From positions 496,001 through 560,000 of the forward strand of contig NZ_CP126241.1 of the NCBI RefSeq assembly GCF_030142075.1: a stretch of DNA of 64,000 nucleotides, in the 5' to 3' direction. The notes beneath the pieces were generated by a model. The model was given only the letters and a program-made list of their open reading frames with translations. It was not told the DNA's origin and did no database searches. Made by a program: the position numbers and the translations under genes. Positions 31,557 through 39,637 of this stretch are shown in pieces. Source of the stretch: Arthrobacter sp. zg-Y20. GTDB lineage: Bacteria; Actinomycetota; Actinomycetes; Actinomycetales; Micrococcaceae. The stretch's first letter is position 1; every line of letters starts with the position of its first letter.

Positions 31557-33610
31557 AACGCAACCGCAACCTCTTGAAACTCGCCGTCCCCGTAGGCGTC
31601 ATCGGCATCATCCTGCTGCTGGTGGTCCCCATCCCTGCGGCGCTGCTGGACGTGCTGATCATCATCAACATCCTGCTGGCCCTGGTGATCCTGCTGACCA
31701 CCATGTTCGTGCGCAAGCCGCTGGACTTCTCGGTGTTCCCGTCCCTGCTGCTGGTTGCCACGCTGTTCCGGCTGGGACTGAACGTGGCCTCCACGCGCCT
31801 GGTGCTGGGCGAGGGATATGCCGGGCAGGTCATTGAAGCCTTCGGGCACGTGGCAGTGAACGGGTCCTTGATCATCGGCGCGGTGATCTTCCTGATCCTG
31901 GTGGTCATCCAGTTCGTGGTGGTCACCAAGGGTGCCGAGCGCGTGGCCGAGGTAGGGGCGCGGTTCACCCTCGATGCCATGCCCGGCAAGCAGATGGCCA
32001 TTGACGCGGACCTGAATGCCGGCCTGATCACCGACACCCAGGCACGGGAACGCCGTGCCGAGGTATCCGCCGAAGCCGACTTCTACGGCGCCATGGACGG
32101 TGCCTCCAAGTTCGTCAAGGGCGACGCCATTGCCGGCCTGATCATCATCATCATCAACATCATCGGCGGCATCGCCATCGGGATGCTCCAGCGCAGTATG
32201 TCCGTTGGCGAAGCCGTCAACACCTACAGCCTGCTGACCATCGGCGACGGGCTGGTCACCCAGATCCCCGCGCTGCTGATGGCCGTCTCCACCGGCATGA
32301 TCGTGACCCGCTCCAATGCCGAAGCCGATATGGGCAGCACCGCGGGGGCGCAGCTGAGCCAGTCCCGGAACGCCCTGATGGTCGCAGGCGGCGCGGCCAT
32401 TGTGATGGCCTTGATCCCGGGCATGCCCAAGATGCCGTTTATTGTCATCGGCGCGCTGCTGATCTTCGCGTCGCAGCGGATCAAGAAACAGGAAGCGGCG
32501 GCGGAGGCGGAGAAGGCCAGCACCCAGGCCGCCCTGGATGCACCGGCCGCCTCGGAGACCACCGAAGACCTGATTGAGCAGATGCGGGTGCACGCCCTGG
32601 AGATCATGCTCGCTCCGGACCTGGTGGACATTGTCACCGGCGGCTCCGATGACCTGCTGGCCCGGGTCCGGGCGCTGCGCCGCAAGATCGCCATGGACCT
32701 GGGCATTGTGGTGCCGCCGGTCCGCACCCGCGACAGCGTGGACCTGCCGCTGTCCACCTACGTCATCCGGATTGCCGGAGTGGAAGCAGGCCGCGGGGAG
32801 GCGCCCTCCGGCAAGATCCTGGCCTTGGGCGACTACCTGGACGGGCTGCCCGGCACCGCCACCGTGGAACCCGTGTTCGGGCTGGCCGGAAAGTGGGTTC
32901 CCGCGGAAATGCAGCATGCCGCGGAAATGGCCGGTGCCACTGTTATCGACCGGGTATCCGTGCTTGTGACGCACCTCTCCGCGGTGATCACCGCCAACGC
33001 CGCCCGGCTGCTGACCCGCGAGGACGTGCGGGTGCTGACCGAAGGGGTGAAACAGGTGAACCCCTCGGCCGTGGATGAACTGGTGCCCGGGGTGCTGTCC
33101 CTGGCGGAAGTGCAGCGGGTGCTCCAGGGCCTGCTGGCCGAGCAAATCCCCATCAATGACCTGCCCCGGATCTATGAGTCCCTGCTGCTGCGCGCGAAGG
33201 TCTCCTCGGACCCGGAGGGCCTGATCGAAACGGCCCGCACGGCACTGGGCCCGGCCCTGGCCGCCCAGTATGTTGCCGACAACGTCCTGCGGGTCATCAT
33301 GATTGACCCGTCTCTGGAACAGTCCATGCTCGAAGCGCTGCGTCCCTCGGACCAGGGCAGCCAGATCCTGCTCGACCCCGCCCGGATCGAAACCGTGCTG
33401 GCCTCGCTGCGGAACGCCGTCGCCGGAGCCGAAAATGCCGGCTTCAATGCGGTGCTGGTCTGCGCCCCGGCACTGCGCCCCGCTATCCGCCGGCTGGTGT
33501 CGGCGCAGGCGGGCGGACTGCCGGTACTGTCCTACCAGGAAGCGACAGCGGGTAATGTCAGTATCGAGACTGTAGGGGTGGTGCGTGGAACCGAGACGAT
33601 TTCAGCTTGA
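31553..33610 (+). CDS. flhA: Export gate protein FlhA
   Basis: A 685-residue protein: eight N-terminal membrane helices with the FHIPEP region (RKPLDFSVFPSLLLVATLFR, ARFTLDAMPGKQMAIDADLN, EADFYGAMDGASKFVKGDAI), then the ring-forming cytoplasmic domain ending in AQAGGLPVLSYQEATAGNVS. It docks chaperone-substrate pairs. GTG start overlapping flhB. Length and motifs are those of a complete FlhA. Confidence 0.96.
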   Translation: MKRNRNLLKLAVPVGVIGIILLLVVPIPAALLDVLIIINILLALVILLTTMFVRKPLDFSVFPSLLLVATLFRLGLNVASTRLVLGEGYAGQVIEAFGHVAVNGSLIIGAVIFLILVVIQFVVVTKGAERVAEVGARFTLDAMPGKQMAIDADLNAGLITDTQARERRAEVSAEADFYGAMDGASKFVKGDAIAGLIIIIINIIGGIAIGMLQRSMSVGEAVNTYSLLTIGDGLVTQIPALLMAVSTGMIVTRSNAEADMGSTAGAQLSQSRNALMVAGGAAIVMALIPGMPKMPFIVIGALLIFASQRIKKQEAAAEAEKASTQAALDAPAASETTEDLIEQMRVHALEIMLAPDLVDIVTGGSDDLLARVRALRRKIAMDLGIVVPPVRTRDSVDLPLSTYVIRIAGVEAGRGEAPSGKILALGDYLDGLPGTATVEPVFGLAGKWVPAEMQHAAEMAGATVIDRVSVLVTHLSAVITANAARLLTREDVRVLTEGVKQVNPSAVDELVPGVLSLAEVQRVLQGLLAEQIPINDLPRIYESLLLRAKVSSDPEGLIETARTALGPALAAQYVADNVLRVIMIDPSLEQSMLEALRPSDQGSQILLDPARIETVLASLRNAVAGAENAGFNAVLVCAPALRPAIRRLVSAQAGGLPVLSYQEATAGNVSIETVGVVRGTETISA

Positions 33611-34604
33611 AGGGACGTCGCTTGACGCCCTGAAAGCCCAGGTGTTTGCCGAGCATGGGCCGCGGGCGAGGATTATCGCCGCCGAGAAGGTCACCGTGGG
33701 CGGGATCGGCGGGTTCCTCTCCCGCCAGCACTATGAGGTGACGGTGGAGCTGCCGCCCAGCGGCAGGCGCCGCGCCGCCGTCGAGCCGGACCTGCCCAGC
33801 CGTGCGTCGTCGGAACGCGCCGGCCTTTCGGCGCTGCTCGAAGAAGCGGACCGGGCCGAATCCACCCTGCACCCGGCCGCACCCGCTGCTCCGTCCGTTT
33901 CCACCGGATCGCATGCCTTCGCCGAGCTGATGGACACCCTTGCCGCCAGCACCGGGGCCCCGGTGCAGGCACCTGCCGCATTCGCCCCGGCCCAGCCGCC
34001 GGCTCCCGTACCCCTGAACCGGATCCAGCTGAACCAGCTGCAGGCCGGCCAGCTCCAGGGGAACCAGCAGCCGGGCATGGCGCTGGAACCGGTCCAGCGC
34101 ACCTCACTGCCCCCGGCGCCGCTCGGCGGCGCCGGGGACCTTGTCATGGTGGTCGGCCTGGGCGATGAAGCCCTGGAGGTCTGCCGGTCAATGGCGGATC
34201 TGGCCGGCAGCGGAGCGGCTGCGGTCCGGGTAGCCGGTGTGCTGGAGACGGACGGGGTGGGCCGGGCGGCGGACCGCCGGGCGGTAGCCACGGCGAGGGC
34301 CGCCGGTGTCATGGCCGGGCACGCCATTTTCCTCGCCTACGGGCTGGGTCGCTCCGGAACCGAGATGGGCCGGCACTCCACGCTGATTTCCGCTCTCGCC
34401 GCTGACCAGGTTTGGGTGGCCGTGGACGCCGGCCGCAAGCCCGAAGACACCGCCGCCTGGGTGGGCGCGGTGCGCTCCGCGGTGGTGGTGGACGCCGCCG
34501 CCGTCGAGGGCATCGACACCACCGGGACTCCCCAGTCCGTCAACTCGCTGGGCCTGCCTATCGGCTGGCTCGACGGCGGGCCGTCGCCCACGCCGGTCCT
34601 CTAG
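33585..34604 (+). CDS. FlhF-like protein with degenerate GTPase domain
   Basis: A 339-residue protein. Its N-terminus (RRFQLEGTSLDALKAQVFAE, RARIIAAEKVTVGGIGGFLS, RQHYEVTVEL) matches the start of FlhF; a long Pro/Gln/Ala linker follows; the C-terminal 150 residues follow the FlhF G-domain outline, ending in SLGLPIGWLDGG, the counterpart of the family's GLPIAYLT. But where FlhF has GPTGVGKTT this protein has VVGLGDEALE (190-198), so GTP binding of the SRP type is unlikely. It follows flhA with a 26-base overlap, the normal flhF position. FlhF governs flagellar placement in polar flagellates; here it may be a structural remnant. Confidence 0.75.
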   Translation: MEPRRFQLEGTSLDALKAQVFAEHGPRARIIAAEKVTVGGIGGFLSRQHYEVTVELPPSGRRRAAVEPDLPSRASSERAGLSALLEEADRAESTLHPAAPAAPSVSTGSHAFAELMDTLAASTGAPVQAPAAFAPAQPPAPVPLNRIQLNQLQAGQLQGNQQPGMALEPVQRTSLPPAPLGGAGDLVMVVGLGDEALEVCRSMADLAGSGAAAVRVAGVLETDGVGRAADRRAVATARAAGVMAGHAIFLAYGLGRSGTEMGRHSTLISALAADQVWVAVDAGRKPEDTAAWVGAVRSAVVVDAAAVEGIDTTGTPQSVNSLGLPIGWLDGGPSPTPVL

Positions 34605-34693
34605 CCCGCCGCCGGGCCTCGCCGCAGGGCCGGGCCGCGAAGCCCGGAGAACCTGCCGTCCCGCGCTTCGGCGGACAGCGCCCCCGATTGCGG

Positions 34694-34699
34694 TAGAGT
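34694..34699 (+). promoter_or_regulatory. -10 element of csrA, leaderless type
   Basis: TAGAGT ends six bases before the csrA ATG. csrA thus seems to be transcribed separately by the housekeeping polymerase as a leaderless mRNA, not from a sigma-28 promoter. Confidence 0.5.
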
Positions 34700-34705
34700 G
34701 AGCGG

Positions 34706-34957
34706 ATGCTGGTGCTAACACGCAGGTCCGGAGAGCAGATCCTGATCGGGGATGACATTGTTATTACCGTTCTGGACTCACGCGGCGACGGCGTGCGCAT
34801 CGGCATCGATGCTCCCCGCGGCGTGAAGATCCAGCGCAACGAGGTTGTGCGTGCGGTGGAAGAAGCCAACGTGGCCGCCACCGAAACCCTTCCGGGCGCC
34901 GAAGAGCGGATCAAGGCCCTGCTGGCCGGGCGGATTCCCCCGGCACCTGCTGACTGA
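34706..34957 (+). CDS. csrA: Carbon storage regulator CsrA
   Basis: An 83-residue RNA-binding protein. MLVLTRRSGEQILIGDDIVI and VRIGIDAPRGVKIQRNEVVR are the canonical CsrA strands, including the RNA-contacting Arg in strand one and the GIDAP(R)GV loop. It represses translation by binding GGA in hairpin loops; FliW antagonises it in Gram-positive bacteria. It closes the flagellar locus, as in Bacillus where fliW and csrA also lie near hag. The C-terminal 20 residues beyond the core are longer than in E. coli (61 residues total), as in FliW-responsive CsrA proteins. Confidence 0.96.
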   Translation: MLVLTRRSGEQILIGDDIVITVLDSRGDGVRIGIDAPRGVKIQRNEVVRAVEEANVAATETLPGAEERIKALLAGRIPPAPAD

Positions 34958-34994
34958 CCGGCCTTCCGACTGACCGGCCTGCCGACTGACCGGC
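34952..34994 (+). repeat. Three copies of a 16-bp direct repeat at the csrA stop
   Basis: GACTGACCGGC occurs at 34952, 34968 and 34984 with exact 16-base period; spacers are similar. The first copy includes the csrA stop codon. Confidence 0.8.
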
Positions 34995-35115
34995 AAACCG
35001 GTTTTCGCTGCCGGCACCCTTTGGACAGCAGAAACCCCCACCGTTTCTTGGGGAAAACAGCGGGGGCTCCTGGTCAGTTGCCCGGGGACGGCCGGGCATA
35101 TCAAGGGTCCGGAGG

Positions 35116-35451
35116 CTAGGCGACGCCGCGCGCTGCGCGTTTGGTGCCCAGCCCCAGGAACCGGCTGCCGGCTTTGGAACGCCGGGCAGACCCTGCGGAC
35201 TCGCTCCTCGCCGTCAGGCCCGCGGTCGGGTCCTGCTGCGGGAGTCCGAAGTATTCGGGCAGGACACGGCGCTCATGGTTGCTGCAGCGGACGCCGGGGT
35301 ACTGGAACCCGTTGATAATCCAACGGCCCCGGTCCTCGATCCACCTGGGCACCATGCGGCGGTTGCACTCGGTGCATACCGGTCCTACGAAGGCATCCCG
35401 CTGGACGCGCGTGTAGCGGCGGATGGTGTGGCCGCTCATTGCTGTGTCCAT
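35116..35451 (-). CDS. Small hypothetical protein with Cys motif
   Basis: A 111-residue basic protein. Residues 26-31 hold VCTECN and later VRCSNHE, so CxxC plus Cys-x-x-His could form one zinc site (C27, C30, C58, H61 approximately). The C-terminal 35 residues are Ser/Arg/Gly-rich. The ATG at 35451 follows AGAGGGA. It faces csrA convergently. I do not recognise the family; a nucleic-acid-binding role is only a guess from the metal site and charge. Confidence 0.65.
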   Translation of the reverse strand: MDTAMSGHTIRRYTRVQRDAFVGPVCTECNRRMVPRWIEDRGRWIINGFQYPGVRCSNHERRVLPEYFGLPQQDPTAGLTARSESAGSARRSKAGSRFLGLGTKRAARGVA

Positions 35452-35599
35452 GCGAATTCCCTCTTTCCTCCGGCGATGGGCCGCCGGTTGTTATCCTCCC
35501 TGTGAGGCTAGGCCCGCTTCCGGCAGGAAACGGTCAAGCCCGGCACAAGGGCGGCCCAATTTATGCACAGTGTTTCCGCAAGGGACTGGGGGAGCGGGC

Positions 35600-36415
35600 T
35601 CAGCTGCGCCGTGCCGCGCGCCGCTTGCCGGCAGCAGCCGCACCTGCCGCCCCGGCAGCCAGGGCGGCGGCCAGGGCGGCGGCCAGGCCGGCCGCGCCCA
35701 ACGCCGCCCCGGCGCCCGGCGCGGTGTATGCAGCGGCACCTTGGGCCGCCGTATCCACCTCCACCCCGGCGGCCGCTCCGCCGCGCGGCATACCGTCCAG
35801 CTGGGAGGGCATCAGCACGCCGCAGGCTGCCGGCAGGGTTGCCGCCAGCGGAAGCGAAGGATCTTCCGGACTGGTTTTTTGCTGTGCCGCTGCCGGCAGG
35901 AGTGCCGGATCCACGCCGTGCATTTCCACGGCCGCGGTTCCGGCCTGCAGGGCTGCCATGGTTTCCGGATCCAGCATGACGGTCCGCTCGTAGCTGTAAC
36001 TTCCGCCGCCCGGGAACCGGTCGACGGCGACGGCGGACGCCGGGCTGGTGTCTCCGGAGATGGTCAGGGACGTGCTGATGTGCCCGGTCAGGGGAGCGCC
36101 TTCGGGCGAGCTGACGACGCCGTCGCCGTCGGAATCCGATTCCGGACCGGCACACACGCCCTGCCCGCCGACATGGATGTGCTGGGTGTGCGGGAAGGGT
36201 GCGCCGCGCCAGGTTTCGGCGGCGCCGGTGACGGACATGTGCACCGTGGCCTCGCTGCCGTGGACCTCGACCATCACGCTGCCGCTGGTGCCGCTGTTGT
36301 TGGCCGGTGCCAGTTCCGCCTGCCAGGTGCCGTCTTCGGCGGCCGCAGGGCCGGCAGCGACAACAAGGGCGCCGAGCACGGCCGCCGGAACGAGGAATAG
36401 TTTTCGGGTTTTCAT
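35600..36415 (-). CDS. Secreted CHRD-like domain protein
   Basis: A 271-residue protein with a Sec signal peptide (VPAAVLGALVVAAGPAAAED, cleavage near residue 26), a beta-rich domain resembling CHRD repeats (WQAELAPANNSGTSGSVMVE, HIHVGGQGVCAGPESDSDGD, LTGHISTSLTISGD) and a C-terminal Ala/Gly-rich membrane segment followed by Arg/Lys, so it is probably anchored outside the cell. GDGVVSSPEGAPLTGHI is characteristic of actinobacterial CHRD proteins. Function is unknown. AGAGG lies upstream of the ATG. Confidence 0.72.
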   Translation of the reverse strand: MKTRKLFLVPAAVLGALVVAAGPAAAEDGTWQAELAPANNSGTSGSVMVEVHGSEATVHMSVTGAAETWRGAPFPHTQHIHVGGQGVCAGPESDSDGDGVVSSPEGAPLTGHISTSLTISGDTSPASAVAVDRFPGGGSYSYERTVMLDPETMAALQAGTAAVEMHGVDPALLPAAAQQKTSPEDPSLPLAATLPAACGVLMPSQLDGMPRGGAAAGVEVDTAAQGAAAYTAPGAGAALGAAGLAAALAAALAAGAAGAAAAGKRRAARRS

Positions 36416-36619
36416 GGGAGGGACCTCTCGCCAAATGGGTGATTTCGCTTGTTACCCCCGGGCAGAAACTGTAAAGCGCTGCCCCTTCGGCGAGGAACAT
36501 GCACGGGGGCCGACGGCAGCCCCGGGAGCGAAATGGTTCGGCGCCGGAACCGATCATGCGCCCGCCCCGCGGATAGGCGGCGGACTGCTTGTTCCGCTGC
36601 GGGTTTTATGCAGGCACGC

Positions 36620-36654
36620 AAAAGCCCCCGGCACCAACAGGTGCCGGGGGCTTA
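36620..36654 (-). terminator. Intrinsic terminator of tRNA-Thr
   Basis: A 14-bp perfect stem (AAGCCCCCGGCACC and complement, loop of four) followed on the minus strand by TTTT, just past the tRNA 3' end. Confidence 0.88.
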
Positions 36655-36658
36655 GTGG

Positions 36659-36731
36659 AGCCTCCTGCCAGAATCGAACTGGCGACCTTCTCATTACGAG
36701 TGAGACGCTCTACCAACTGAGCTAAGGAGGC
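36659..36731 (-). tRNA. tRNA-Thr (anticodon CGU)
   Basis: A 73-nt cloverleaf: acceptor GCCTCCT/AGGAGGC, D arm AGCTCAGTTGGTAGAGC, anticodon stem TCTCA/TGAGA around CT-CGT-AA, T loop TTCGATT. Anticodon CGU decodes ACG threonine. CCA is not encoded. Confidence 0.95.
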
Positions 36732-36773
36732 GGGCTTCAGCTGTCCGTTGCCGGGCAGAATCCACAAGGAACT

Positions 36774-36802
36774 ACTTTATACGCACCTTCGGTGCGGGTC
36801 AA
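36774..36802 (-). promoter_or_regulatory. Promoter of tRNA-Thr with palindromic spacer
   Basis: On the minus strand TTGACC (36797-36802), a 17-base spacer and TAAAGT (36774-36779), giving a pre-tRNA leader of about 36 bases. The spacer is almost entirely the hairpin CGCACC-GAA-GGTGCG (36782-36796), which could equally be the end of the hydrolase transcript coming from the right. Confidence 0.55.
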
Positions 36803-36840
36803 AATGGCTGCCTGCCGCGCTCCGGAACCCGGGCACGGGA

Positions 36841-38418
36841 TCAGCTGCAAACCAGGTCCTCCTCGGGCACCGTGCCGTCCACAAAGTAGTCATCCACCAC
36901 GTCTTCCACGCACTGGCTGCCCCGCCCGTAAGCCGTGTGGCCTTCACCTTCCCAGGTCACCAGCACGGCGGAGTCCATCTGCGCAGCCAGTGCCTGCGCC
37001 CATTCGTACGGGGTGGCCGGGTCGCCGGTGGTGCCGATCACCAGGAGGTCCGCGGCACCGGCGGCCTTGATCGGATGCGGCTCGTTGACCGGTGCATGCG
37101 GCCACACCTCGCAGGTGATGCCGCCGTAGGCAAGGTACTTGCCAATGGTGGGGGAGGCTGCCTCAAGGTCCCGGGCGTCCGCGGCCATCTGCGCGTCGTC
37201 GCTGACCATGGGGTAGTCCAGGCAGTTGACTGCGCTGAAGGCCACGGTGCTGTTGGACTTGTAGTGCCCGTCCTCGTCCCGGTCTGCGCTGATGTCCGCA
37301 AGCCGGAGCATCATGGTGGGATCGCCGTCCTTGAGCGCACCCTCCAGTGCCTGGGACAGCACCGGCCAGTTGGCGTCGTCGTAGAGGGGAAGGATGAAGC
37401 CGCTGACGAACGTGGAGACGGTGACTACGCGGCCGTCCGCCGCCGTCATCGGGCTGGCTTCAACCGAGGCCAGCAGCTCCTGGATGGTCTGGACCGCCTG
37501 GTCGGGGGTGCCTTCAAGCGGACAGTTCCGGCCGGTCAGGCAGTCCTGAACATACGCGCGGATGGCCTTCTCGAACGCGGCCGCCTGGCCCAGGGTCACT
37601 TCCTCGTTGCTGGAGGACGGGTCCAGGGCGCCGTCGAGCACCAGCCGCCCCACGTTCCCGGGGAACAACTCGGCGTAGGTGGCGCCGAGGAAGGTGCCGT
37701 AGGAGAACCCCAGATAGTTCAGCTTTTGATCGCCGACGACGGCGCGCAGCACGTCCATGTCGCGGGCGGCGCTGGCGGTGTCCACAAAGCCGAGCAGATC
37801 GCCGGTTTCGGCAGCGCAGGCATCCGCCAAGGCCTTGGCGCTCAGCCGTGCCTCTTCCAGTCCCTCCGGGGTGCCGGGGTCGACGTACTCGGCGCGTGCC
37901 GCGTCCATTTCCTCATCATCCAGGCACTTCACGGGCGAGGAGCGGCCAACGCCGCGGGGATCGAAGCCCAGCACGTTGTAGTTCTCCCGCAGCCGGTCGC
38001 TGGCCACCTGGTCCAGGGACTGGCGGACAAAGTCGTATCCGGAACCGCCGGGACCACCCGGGTTGATGAGAATGGTGCCCTCGGCCTCCCCGTCGGCGCT
38101 GGCCATGATGGTGGACAGCTCCAACGTGCCGGCACCGGGATCTTCATAGTCCATTGGCACCGTGACGGTTGCGCAGCGGAAGTCCCCTTCGCACTCCTCC
38201 CAGGCCACTTCCTGGCTGTAGAACTCCTGCAGCTCTTCGGGCACATCGCCGATGATGTCCGCTGACGCCGTCGTCGCCGATTCCGCGGGCCCGGGCTCCG
38301 CCGCCCCGGGGTCCGTCCCGTCTCCGGGAGTGCAGGCGGTGGCAGCAGCCAGCAGCAGCGCCGAGACGGCCGCGGCGGCCATCCGCGGAAAGCGGCGGCG
38401 GGCAGTGGCGGTAGTCAT
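36841..38418 (-). CDS. TAP-type alpha/beta hydrolase lipoprotein (tripeptidyl aminopeptidase-like)
   Basis: A 525-residue exported hydrolase. The N-terminus is a lipoprotein signal with lipobox AATAC (Cys29). RCATVTVPMDYEDPGAGTLE and INPGGPGGSGYDF are typical of the secreted tripeptidyl aminopeptidases of actinobacteria; the nucleophile elbow is GFSYG (Ser239), Asp is in TTGDPATPYEWAQ and His in GEGHTAYGRG, so the triad is complete. The C-terminal part is the TAP-like domain, with a Cys near the end (DLVCS). It likely trims peptides outside the membrane. GGAGTAAG precedes the ATG. Confidence 0.9.
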   Translation of the reverse strand: MTTATARRRFPRMAAAAVSALLLAAATACTPGDGTDPGAAEPGPAESATTASADIIGDVPEELQEFYSQEVAWEECEGDFRCATVTVPMDYEDPGAGTLELSTIMASADGEAEGTILINPGGPGGSGYDFVRQSLDQVASDRLRENYNVLGFDPRGVGRSSPVKCLDDEEMDAARAEYVDPGTPEGLEEARLSAKALADACAAETGDLLGFVDTASAARDMDVLRAVVGDQKLNYLGFSYGTFLGATYAELFPGNVGRLVLDGALDPSSSNEEVTLGQAAAFEKAIRAYVQDCLTGRNCPLEGTPDQAVQTIQELLASVEASPMTAADGRVVTVSTFVSGFILPLYDDANWPVLSQALEGALKDGDPTMMLRLADISADRDEDGHYKSNSTVAFSAVNCLDYPMVSDDAQMAADARDLEAASPTIGKYLAYGGITCEVWPHAPVNEPHPIKAAGAADLLVIGTTGDPATPYEWAQALAAQMDSAVLVTWEGEGHTAYGRGSQCVEDVVDDYFVDGTVPEEDLVCS

Positions 38419-38494
38419 TTCTTACTCCTGGTGCGGCTCGGCCTGCGGCGTCCGAAGGCTGGCGGAAGAGGGCGGGAAGGTCCTGCTGTGGACA

Positions 38495-39637
38495 TTACAG
38501 CAGGCTCACGGTCATCGCCTCGATGGCCAGCAGCGGCGCCACATTGGTGGTCACCAGGCGGCGGCGGACGGTGTTGATCTCTTCCATCCGCATCAAGGTC
38601 TGCTCCGGGGACCCGTAGGCGGCGAACTCGTCCAGCTCGCGGCGCATCGCCTCGTTCACCAGCGGTCCGCGGCTGCCGATCTGGATCATCAGCACATCGC
38701 GGTAGAAGGACAGCAGGTCCGTCAGCGCCCGGTCGAAGTAGTCGTTCTTGGACCGTTTCGCGCGGCGCACCTGGTCCTCTTCCAGCCGCTTCACCTGGCT
38801 GCGCAGCGACGGCGGCAGGGTCCCGCCCTCGGGTGCGCCCAGGGAGGCAAGCAGGGCCTGCTTCTCTGCAGCGTCACGTTCTTCGAAGGAACTGGCGGCT
38901 TCCGCCTCGGCCAGGGACACCAGGTCAGCGGCCGCCTTCATGGCTCCGGAGACATTCCGCAGCGACAGCGGCAGCCGCACAATGCTCTCCCGGCGGCTGC
39001 GCGCACCTTCGTCCGTGGCCAGGCGCTTGGCCACACCGACATGGCTCTGCGCGGCGCGGGCGGCGTTCATAGCGACCTCCGGGGCGATCCCGTCGCGGCG
39101 GATCAGCAGCTGCGCGACATCTTCCACCGGGGGCAGCCGCAGGCCCACCGGGCGGCACCGGGAGCGGATGGTCACCAGGACGTCTCCGGGGCTGGGGGCG
39201 CACAGCAGCCAGATGGTGCGCGGCGGCGGCTCCTCGATGGCTTTGAGCAGCACGTTGGTGCTGCGTTCCTGCATCCGGTCCGCGTCTTCCACGATGATGA
39301 CCCGCCAGCGGCCGGTGGACGGCTTGTCCTGGGCCTTGCGCACCAGGTCACGCGCCTCGTCAATGCTGATGGTGACTTTCTCCGTGGTCACGGACGTGAC
39401 GTCGGCATGGGACCCGGCCAGTACGGTCACGCATGCCTTGCACTTTCCGCATCCGCGCAGGGAAAGGTCTTCCTGCTCGCAGACCAGGGCGGCGGCGAAG
39501 GCGCGGGCGGCATTGGAGCGGCCGGAACCGGGCGGGCCGGTGAACAGCCAGGCGTGGTTCGGGCGGGGTTCGGCGGCGCCTCGGCGCAGCTGCTCCACCA
39601 CCGGGTCCTGCCCCTGCAGGTCATCCCACACACTCAC
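38495..39637 (-). CDS. holB: DNA polymerase III delta' subunit
   Basis: A 380-residue AAA+ clamp-loader subunit. The Walker A region is GPPGSGRS (34-41), with Arg replacing Lys, consistent with a delta' that does not hydrolyse ATP. A zinc module (CGKCKAC) follows, then DARDLVRKAQDKPS and EEPPPRTIWLLCAPSP, the SRC motif (TIRSRCRPVGL) and a C-terminal helical domain. The GTG start overlaps the tmk stop, so tmk-holB is one operon, the usual order. Confidence 0.93.
   Translation of the reverse strand: MSVWDDLQGQDPVVEQLRRGAAEPRPNHAWLFTGPPGSGRSNAARAFAAALVCEQEDLSLRGCGKCKACVTVLAGSHADVTSVTTEKVTISIDEARDLVRKAQDKPSTGRWRVIIVEDADRMQERSTNVLLKAIEEPPPRTIWLLCAPSPGDVLVTIRSRCRPVGLRLPPVEDVAQLLIRRDGIAPEVAMNAARAAQSHVGVAKRLATDEGARSRRESIVRLPLSLRNVSGAMKAAADLVSLAEAEAASSFEERDAAEKQALLASLGAPEGGTLPPSLRSQVKRLEEDQVRRAKRSKNDYFDRALTDLLSFYRDVLMIQIGSRGPLVNEAMRRELDEFAAYGSPEQTLMRMEEINTVRRRLVTTNVAPLLAIEAMTVSLL

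Noticed and set aside
28894-33145. Long minus-strand frames opposite fliP-flhA
   Set aside because: His/Gly/Asp-rich translations complementary to membrane helices; the plus strand has complete FliP, FliQ, FliR, FlhB and FlhA.
35034-35067. Possible terminator after csrA
   Set aside because: Only five plus four paired bases with a three-base internal mismatch and no U-run; too weak to list.
36659-36731. tRNA-Thr as an attachment site of an integrated island holding the flagellar genes
   Set aside because: No second copy of the tRNA 3' end was seen on the far side of the locus and there is no integrase; composition of the locus is like its surroundings.
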